Origin: Pyrenochaeta sp. MPI-SDFR-AT-0127
Taxonomy: Eukaryota; Ascomycota; Dothideomycetes; Pleosporales; Cucurbitariaceae
DNA length: 64,000 bases
Direction of reading: 5' to 3'
NCBI GenBank assembly: GCA_020747015.1
Contig: JAGTJM010000003.1
Coordinates: 124,001 to 188,000, forward strand
The notes under the pieces are model-generated. The model was not told the origin of the DNA, ran no database searches, and saw only the letters and a program-made list of their open reading frames with translations. Shown one piece after another: positions 57,437-64,000 of this stretch (positions are counted from its first letter, which is position 1; each line of letters opens with the position of its first letter). The translations under genes and the position numbers were made by a program.

Positions 57437-59129
57437 CAGTCATCTCGCGCGTGTCCGCGGCCATGATGCAATAAAATCACCAGAAGTGGCTGTCGATCAA
57501 TCCTCCGGCTCGATGAACGTTCATTGATGATCCAAGCCTAATGTGTTGCTCATTCCGTTGGCTAGCTAGAAGTTCGGATTTTCTCATTTCTGCGATTTGA
57601 AGCTGTGTACTCTGTGGATCTGGTGCCAACATTGAGCACGGTTGTGTTTGAGCCAGCGCCTTGATGGCGCTCCAAAGTAATATTGTGCATCTTCGAGATA
57701 GGTCGGTACTCCCACAAAGGCCGGAAACCATCGTCAGTCTTATTTGATTCCTTTTCATTATTTTTGAGATGACGGACCAGCTAGGTGTTACAGTGGACAG
57801 CAGTCGATGTCGTCAGATAGGTCAGTCTCATATTCAGGATCATCGAGTTCATAACCAGACGCGGCGCCCTGAATAGATTTCATAGTGCCAGATCTACGCA
57901 AAGCACAATGTGAGGCCTGTGAACAAGCATACGTCCGGTTGTGCAATAGGTATCCCTTTCGTGCGGCAGCGAAGAAGCAAAGTGGGCGTCATGACTCCTC
58001 GCCGACAACCCGACGGAGGTTGTACAACTACAATCGTGTTGGCTGTACGAATTTTTTTGTTTTCGTTAGCAATGCGACAGCAACTATTCGGTCTCACTGC
58101 ACCATGATGCTCGGGTTTGATGGAGCAAATTGATGGCAGAATTATCAGCTGAGCCGCATCACCACCGGATTGATTCGCCTAAGCATGTGTTTGTCAAGAT
58201 ATTTAGAATGCTTGGGCATTTCAGTAGTGAGAGGGGCTCTCATATTGATACAGCGATAGTGCCGGAGGGGCGTGGAGGACGCGCTAGCTTTGAGGCCACG
58301 GGTGCACAGCACCATCGTCAATATTTGCCTCGGACGATTAGCTGATCTTCGCTCGAGCCATCAAAAGAATATGTAAAACAGGCGTAGATGCCCGGGCACA
58401 GCCTCAGAATCTGTACGTCTCACGGGTATCGGCCGGTGTGCCCGGTGGAGAAACAGCTTGCGTTCGACTGCGGAGCGGCAATTTACGAGAATGTCGGCGG
58501 ACAAGAATGAAGAGATCAGGCAGCGTAGCGAAGCATGTGTATTGGAAAATCTATAGCAGACGTTGTGCTGCTTGGGCGTGTTGACAGTTTGTACGTGTTC
58601 AAAATTGCTACGCGTCGGGGACGCGACGAAACTTCCTCAATTGCTGTCCTCACAGGCAACGGTATTGCACTGCGAGCTCTCACTCATTGGTACCACAATG
58701 GAGTGATGTCTTGATACGTTCGGCATTTCGCAAGCATCAAAGCACAAAGTTGGCTACGGGAACAGTGTCATTGTATAAATCTCCCGAGCTTCCGTATGTC
58801 CAGGCTCCCGCCACAACTTCAGTTCGTCTCTCACCAAAGCCCAGCGTCTTCTTCCTCAATCCATCGCGCAAGGCAAATGGCATCAATGAAAAAGGTAAAA
58901 AGCACATTCGTGCAGACCAGCAAAAATTGCCCCGCTGAAGCCCCCGAAGGAGATTCATAATAATCCTGTACCCCGCTGTGCAATGGAGACGAGACTATTA
59001 GATCAACCGAATCTTTGAGCTCGGAGATCGCAAGAAGGTCTGTCAATTGTTAGCGGACTGGGCCAGAATGTAGGGGGTGGGTGGGAAAGTGCGTACAAGT
59101 ATGACTTTCAAAGGAGGAGGGAGAGAGGG

Positions 59130-59137
59130 TTTATATA
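59130..59137 (-). promoter_or_regulatory. orphan TATA promoter
   Basis: TATATAAA on the minus strand followed at once by a long CT-rich stretch (CCCTCTCTCCCTCCTCC), the arrangement seen at strong fungal promoters. The first ATG downstream (58958) opens a 73-codon frame with no recognised motif, so the transcript may be a small gene or noncoding RNA. Confidence 0.4.
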
Positions 59138-60104
59138 GCCACAGGGCGGGGGCGCGTGCGCTCGGTCACGTGCTCGCTTAGCTAGGCAGACGCAGCTTGT
59201 GCGCGGGACAACCTCGGGCGTAACAATCACCCTGGTCACGCCAGTGCTGATATACCAGACAACGCCGTGAAAGCAGGTGTCGTAGTATGAGGACACTGCA
59301 GGCGTTGCGCAGGATGATCAAACTCTAGCACAGGCATTTCACGTAGTTCACCTCCTCCTCAATCACTGCCTCCCGGGTTCCCTCATCCATATCAAATGGA
59401 ACCAGTAGCAGAGAATCTCACAAAGGTTCTTGTAAAGACTACCCTCAAATAAGCTCGAATTATGATAGAACGGCCTTACTGAATGTCAAAATCATATCTG
59501 GCTTTTGTGGAAAGCTGGGTGCCATGCTTATAGAACCACCATTCTCCACGGACTGCTGAAGTGTCGTGGTTGACTTGTCATGTTCAAAGGTGAGGTCAAA
59601 TATAACAGCTCATATTTGTCCTTTCCCCTCGCGAACATCCTAATACAGATTATACACAGCATCCTACCGACATATTTAAGTTTATATTAGACATATGACA
59701 ACTTTGACCTCAAAGAACAAACAAGCCACGTGTGAGAGGCGATAAATCATAGCTGCACATCGCTGGTAGTCTGTGCTTCCATATTGGGGATGTTCCCAGG
59801 CAACCGCATAGATATTGATCTACCAAGGACAAAAAATCCTGTTCTAACTATGTCAAACATTAATTTACATAGAGCTAGGTGTATTGCTCAAGTTTACTGT
59901 TGGATTTCATTGGTGTGAGTGTTCCAGAGCCTGCATTATGCCGTCCCGCACAGCACCCCACTTCAACCATTTACGCTTTGGTATCCCAATAAACTGTCTC
60001 AGCCCCCTTGCCTATCATACCTGCCGCCGCCGCAAGATCGGAACCATAGGATCCATCTAATTCACAAAAATCGTTATCGATAAGCATCCGGGCACTTGGT
60101 CTAG

Positions 60105-60158
60105 GTTAGCAAACTCCCGCCAATTGTCTCTCTCACACCAATCTAACAACTTCCTCAG
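60105..60158 (+). other. spliceosomal-type intron in the D-loop of tRNA-Ala
   Basis: 54 nt, GTTAGC donor, CAATCTAAC branch site about 14 nt before the CTCAG acceptor, pyrimidine-rich between. Flanks are TAG|G. It lies after tRNA position 15 and separates the halves of the A box. Confidence 0.82.
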
Positions 60159-60168
60159 GGGTATGATT

Positions 60169-60217
60169 GTAAGAACTTCCACAACCCCCTCTATGAACAA
60201 CCCTAACATTCAACCAG
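60169..60217 (+). other. spliceosomal-type intron at tRNA-Ala position 26/27
   Basis: 49 nt, GTAAGA donor (near-consensus), ACCCTAAC branch site about 12 nt before the ACCAG acceptor. It lies between base 26 and the anticodon stem; excision puts TTCGC next to GATT as a normal tRNA requires. Confidence 0.83.
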
Positions 60218-60228
60218 TTCGCTTCGCA

Positions 60229-60244
60229 CAATCAAACGCGAGTA
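60229..60244 (+). other. conventional tRNA intron in tRNA-Ala(CGC)
   Basis: 16 nt starting one base 3' of the anticodon. It holds GCG, complementary to the CGC anticodon, as in the anticodon-intron helix recognised by the tRNA splicing endonuclease. Confidence 0.75.
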
Positions 60245-60280
60245 TGTGAAAGGTCGTGGGTTCAATTCCCACAGTGTCCA

Positions 60281-60837
60281 ATTTTTTTTCCCCACTCATG
60301 CTCAGAGCAATGGCGAGAACAGTGTGACGCAATGAATAGGAACTTTGGTAGCTGGGCTGTGTTGGCTACTAATTTTGATAGACTTACTTTGGATTTTTTT
60401 TTAAGAGGATAGATACATCACAAGCAGATAGTAGTCTCGTGCAATCTTAGTTCTGAAGTCTTTGCTCTATATCGTAGCATCAATTGGCTCTAAAGTGAGC
60501 AGAAGAAAGAATTATATACATGTAAACGTGGTATAGTTGTGTCAAGAATCGCCGCCAACCTCAGACATCAGACTTCCATGAACTCAGAACCTCGCTTTCT
60601 GTCCCGCCGACTTCCGCCTATGCACTCTGGCATGTTTTGCCATCCGTGCCTTGTCCTTAGCAGGTGCTGGAGTCTTCCTTGCAGCGGGTGCGGTTGAGAT
60701 ATATGACGTGTGGTAGTACGACTGTGCGGCTCCCATGACAATGTCGGCGCCGGGGATCAACTTCACCGCTGGAGGCGCGTCATCGATGCCTGCTCGTGTC
60801 GGACTGGCGCTCCAAGTGACGAGGGGACATTGGGTTG
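60281..60837. other. region between tRNA-Ala and GH16 stop, with a possible GH16 tail
   Basis: 557 bp. From 60807 down to 60584 on the minus strand a frame reads ...GIDDAPPAVKLIPGADIVMG and ends RRKSAGQKARF. It looks like a C-terminal continuation of the GH16 protein but is shifted by one frame; see the finding on this. Confidence 0.4.
60282..60289 (+). terminator. Pol III terminator of tRNA-Ala
   Basis: Eight T in a row two bases after the discriminator base; the first such run after the tRNA start, so the whole split gene is expected to be one Pol III transcript. Confidence 0.8.
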
Positions 60838-62302
60838 TTACAGGAGGTTTTTGACAGGCGTAGGAGCGCCTGGAGCAACGCGAGGTGTCTGAACGGGTAC
60901 GCGAGTGGCACTAAGAGAGTTTGCAGGTGCGCCAGTCGGTTGTCCAGGCGCGTCCAGCGGCCATTGAAAGCCTGCCATTCCGAGCGCTCCACTTGGCGCC
61001 GCAATTGGGCTCATCACAGGCTTCTTTACTATTGTAGTGCTCCGAGTCTGTAGCGTCGATGGAATTAGAGGAACGCCAGGGAGACTGACCGGCCTCGATG
61101 TGTTGGCATAGATTGGTGCGCCGGGGACTATGGAAGCGATGGGCGTTTGTGAAGGAAGTCCAGGAACGACGTTAGTGGTGGGAACAGGAACTGGCACCGA
61201 GACGTTTGTGCTCGGACCCGAAGGCTGGGAAATTCCTGGAACAGTAGGTTGACCGTTGCTCTGGTAAACCCTCAACGCATTGATCGTCCAGTAGGCGTCC
61301 GCAAACGCCTCCGGGTTGTCCCTAACATACTCATTGCACGTCGGTGCCTTCTTACCGCAAGAACCGACGTCCCAAACATCAGGGCTGCCAGCCCACTGGC
61401 CACAGAAAGTTGTGTCGAAGACAATTTTGTGCTGCTTGAACGTGTTGGGGATATCGCACCCACCAGAGAACTTTGCCACAGGTAACCCCCAGCCGCTAGG
61501 ATCTGGGCTATCGCCAAGTACATCCGTGGGGATCGATTCGCGTGGGAAGAACCAGACACTGATGGCCTCCGCAGTCCACTCGGTCGCATACACTCCTCCG
61601 CCGTTTTGGTTGAGACCAGCGCCATAGCTTTTCACTGATTCCGTTTTGATTGAGCATCCCACGTTTTTCCCCTGGCCCTTGGCAGCAACATCACAATTTG
61701 GTGTAGTGACTGATCCGGAGAATTGAGTAAGATCTTGGCCAATTTGGCAGCCTGGGCCGGTATGAAGGGTTACACCATTGTTTGTGGCCTCGTTGACGTT
61801 TTCGAGGATATCGATTTCGCCATTGTTTGGCCAATCGCCACCAACAGTCCAAAATCTGGACAAACTTGTAAGCTACATCAATGCCAATAGGACTTGGGGA
61901 AGGCTTACGCTGGCCAAGTGCCACAACCAAAGGGCATATGTTGAACATCCAAAATGAATAATCCATTGTCGTACAATTTTTTGCTCTCCAACCGAATGCT
62001 CGCCCTTCCAGCTGGATCTTTAGTTTGGAAGTCCACACCCCATTGTACCGCTGTAGTTGAAGACGCGTTGATGAGTTTCGCCTGCGTTGCTGTAGCCTGA
62101 TCTACATACTTCACGAAACCTATGCTGTCGTTAGCACTATAATCAAATTATAATATAAATGGCACGTACCGTCCGTTGGATCTTTCTCCGTAAAGAAATT
62201 AAAATCGCCATAGAAGTTGGTCATGTAGTCATCCTTGAGAACATAGGCTGCTCTGCTCAATTCAAAAAAGGCCGTAGCCGAAATGAAGGTGGTAAAATGC
62301 AT
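60838..62302 (-). CDS. GH16 endo-1,3(4)-beta-glucanase-like protein
   Basis: Secreted glycoside hydrolase family 16 enzyme acting on beta-1,3/1,4-glucan of plant or fungal walls. Exons 62302-62170, 62119-61909 and 61855-60838 give 453 residues. Signal peptide MHFTTFISATAFFELSRA. The catalytic motif GEIDILENVNE follows the conserved AFWTVGGDWPNN; two Glu and the Asp between them are all present. Conserved Trp and Cys positions appear in DVQHMPFGCGTWP, ATEWTAEAISVWFFPRE, GGCDIPNTFKQHKIVFDTTFCGQWAG. After YWTINALRVYQ comes a Pro/Val/Thr-rich tail like a wall linker. The frame stops at 60838, but coding-like sequence continues in another frame. An ATG 15 bp upstream is also possible. Confidence 0.9.
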
Positions 62303-63241
62303 CGTCAAGGTGCACAAGCAAGAAAAGAATGAAGGAATGACTGCGTACTAGACGCAAGAAGAAGATAATATATGAATTCGAATGGAAGATAGGCAACAAG
62401 ACTGTACTCTACTCTAATATCATTAGGTCTATCTGAGACGGCCTGCATGTATAGACCACATTGTGACTGTGGGTCACAAACACCCTGTTCTGGCACCCAT
62501 AAATTCGCTCTCGAGAATCTCGCCGAGACCTACTCGACTGGTGGGCGGTTGATATCCATCATTATGCTTCGTTTCAACAAAGGAGAATGGATCTACGCTA
62601 GGCATGATCCAAGTTTATCTCCGCCTAGTGTTATCAAAGGCTTTTAGCAGGAGCCACTGATAAGCGTGGAGCAAGGCTGCAAACCGCCGGGCAAGGCTGG
62701 TCGAATGTTTGACTAGGCATGCAATGTTTCAAGGGAAATGGAAAGGGTAGGCCGCCGAAGTTTGGACCGCGGCGCTTGAAACAGGTACGAGCGCGGATAC
62801 AGGCACATTACGTGGCCAAGCCTGGACGGCCCGTTGTTGCATTATGCCACTTGCTCATGGTATTTCTAGAGATTGTGGGCTTTGATTCGATATGGCGATG
62901 TTGAAACATGGAGTGCTTGAAGTTGTGATGGAGGAGGTTAACTGCTGGCCAATACCCGAGCTGGCGCTTGCGAAGCGAGCCCTGTCCTGAAACCACTACT
63001 CGCCAACGCATTTGTTTGTGCGTGAAATGTTCCATTGATCCTCTGAGTGGTCGCCAGTAAAGTATGTCGGCGGATACATATGTGCTTGTTGGTGGAGGAT
63101 AAGAAATGCAAACTCGATGGAAAAGGCAGTGAAGCATACCATAACGTACATGCGCATTATCGGTGAGGATCGCACAATGTATATTGGTTACATTTCCGGC
63201 ATTATCTATCATTATGCGGCAATTCATGAACGCTTTTAGAT
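62303..63241. other. intergenic region GH16/ERG10
   Basis: 939 bp holding the GH16 promoter and the 3' flank of the thiolase gene. No gene recognised. Confidence 0.45.
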
Positions 63242-64000
63242 CTACTGCAGCGACTCGACAACAATGGCTGAAGCACCACCACCGCCGTTGCAGATACCAG
63301 CACATCCAATCTTGCCCTTCTTCTCTCTCAACACATTAAGTAACGTGGTCGTGATCCTGGCTCCTGAAGCACCCAATGCATGACCGAGGGCAACGGCACC
63401 ACCGTGGAGGTTAACTTTGTCTTCACTGATGCCTAGGATCTTCATGTTCGATAACGCAACCACGCTGAAGGCTTCGTTGATTTCGAATGCATCGACAGCA
63501 GACAAATCTACCTTGGCGTGCTTCAGAGCCTTGGGCATGGCAAGAGCAGGCGCAGTGGTGAACTTGGAAGGATTCTGCTCCGCATCACCCCAGCCAAGAA
63601 TCTTTGCGATGGGCTTCAGGTTGTGTGCTTTGACAGCGGCTTCGGAAGCGAGGACAAGAGCGGCAGCGCCATCGGAGAGCGGTGAGGCGTTGGCAGCAGT
63701 TACGGTTCCGTCTTTAGGCTTGAACGAAGGGCGCAGCGTACGCGTCTTGGACTCGTTGAACTAGGATGGATTAGTAAACCAAGTCCAAGAGATTAGTGAA
63801 CATGAGAATGGACTGCAACACTCACGTTCTTTGGCTCATCGTCCCGATCGACAGTGACAGGAGGCTTACCACGCCCTACTGTAACCTCAATGGGAGCGAT
63901 TTCCTCCTTGAACCAGCCAGCCTCATGTGCAGCAATGGCTTTCTTGTAGGATCGGATGCAGTACTCGTCTTGATCCTCGCGGGTGAAACCATGGTCTTCT
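63242..64000 (-). CDS. ERG10: acetyl-CoA acetyltransferase (ERG10), 3' part
   Basis: Thiolase that condenses two acetyl-CoA to acetoacetyl-CoA, the first step of the mevalonate/ergosterol pathway. The gene runs off the right edge; seen are the last exon 63760-63242 and part of the one before, 64000-63826, joined in phase 0. Visible blocks are DEYCIRSYKKAIAAHEAG, EIAPIEVTV, DGTVTAANASPLSDGAAALVL, the NEAF motif in FEINEAFSV, the active-site His in GGAVALGHALGASGARI, and the Cys in CAGICNGGGGASAIVVE. The C-terminus VESLQ has no peroxisome signal. Cytosolic ERG10 and a mitochondrial paralogue cannot be told apart without the N-terminus. Confidence 0.93.

Larger units (their letters stand above)
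57287..60089. other. 2.8-kb gene-poor block between hydrophobin and tRNA-Ala
   Basis: Contains the hydrophobin promoter on the left and a second, orphan TATA promoter near 59,130. Open frames of up to 83 codons have no motif. The part from 59,300 to 60,080 is AT-rich. Confidence 0.45.
60090..60280 (+). tRNA. tRNA-Ala(CGC) split by three introns, two of spliceosomal type
   Basis: Exons 60090-60104, 60159-60168, 60218-60228 and 60245-60280 join to a 72-nt tRNA. Acceptor GGGCACT pairs fully with AGTGTCC including G3:U70, the alanine identity pair, followed by A73. D-stem GTC/GAT with the GG needed in the D-loop; anticodon stem TTCGC/GTGAA; loop TTCGCAT with anticodon CGC at 60225-60227; variable loop AGGTC; T-arm GTGGG-TTCAATT-CCCAC. 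The three removed segments are 54, 49 and 16 nt. The B box (GGTTCAATTCC) is intact, while the A box is cut short after TGGTCTAG. A T8 run follows directly. Body features also resemble tRNA-Pro, but the anticodon and G3:U70 point to Ala. Confidence 0.85.

Noticed and set aside
1..64000. CRISPR arrays, bacterial operons, insertion sequences, 5S rRNA, telomere repeats
   Set aside because: None seen. The gene structure is eukaryotic throughout, no regular spaced repeats occur, and no 5S-like or TTAGGG block was found by eye.

Overview
This is a stretch of a filamentous ascomycete nuclear chromosome, most likely Dothideomycetes (probably Pleosporales). The evidence is genes split by 45-80 nt introns with GT..AG ends and CTAAC-type branch sites, class-I-like hydrophobin and HapC genes, and Pezizomycotina-type orthologues throughout. 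The order assignment is inference from remembered family resemblance; no search was run. All multi-exon models were built by hand and keep frame across every junction.

Layout. 0.3-12 kb: TMA22, ALG12/PFA4 (divergent), HapC, prefoldin 2/CMC2 (divergent), NTR2-like/SmG (divergent). 12-26 kb: an ACAD10-like phosphotransferase, a CLIP-170-type CAP-Gly protein, the RNA cytidine acetyltransferase KRE33/NAT10, an alpha/beta hydrolase and dipeptidyl-peptidase 5. 26.9-36 kb: tRNA-Ile(UAU), an uncharacterised protein, cysteine synthase/NDUFAF7 (divergent), CLYBL-like/TVP23 (divergent) and a D-2-hydroxyacid dehydrogenase. 36-46 kb: a seven-TM receptor-like gene between two gene-poor blocks. 46-57.3 kb: a secreted protein with several Kex2 sites, CDC26-like, a mitochondrial protein, UBA3, TEL2 and a hydrophobin. 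57.3-64 kb: a gene-poor block, tRNA-Ala(CGC), a GH16 glucanase and the 3' end of ERG10, which runs off the right edge. Most genes are housekeeping and share no single pathway. Several divergent pairs sit only 170-260 bp apart and probably share promoters.

Main result. Both tRNA genes in the window are interrupted by insertions that look exactly like spliceosomal introns, besides the usual small tRNA intron after position 37. In tRNA-Ile(UAU) a 57-nt GT..AG element with a CTAAC branch site splits the 3' acceptor strand. Removing it restores a perfect 7-bp acceptor stem and an A73. In tRNA-Ala(CGC) a 54-nt and a 49-nt GT..AG element, each with CTAAC, sit in the D-loop and at 26/27. Removing all insertions gives a 72-nt tRNA with the alanine identity pair G3:U70. 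Both genes end in oligo-T and none of the insertions holds a run of four T. This suggests Pol III pre-tRNAs that need the spliceosome, or a comparable activity, as well as the tRNA endonuclease.

Other points: a 6-nt microexon in UBA3, two GC-AG introns (prefoldin 2 and DPP5), a possible alternative HapC N-terminus inside its 319-nt intron, and a Trp-rich tandem repeat in the Kex2-site protein.
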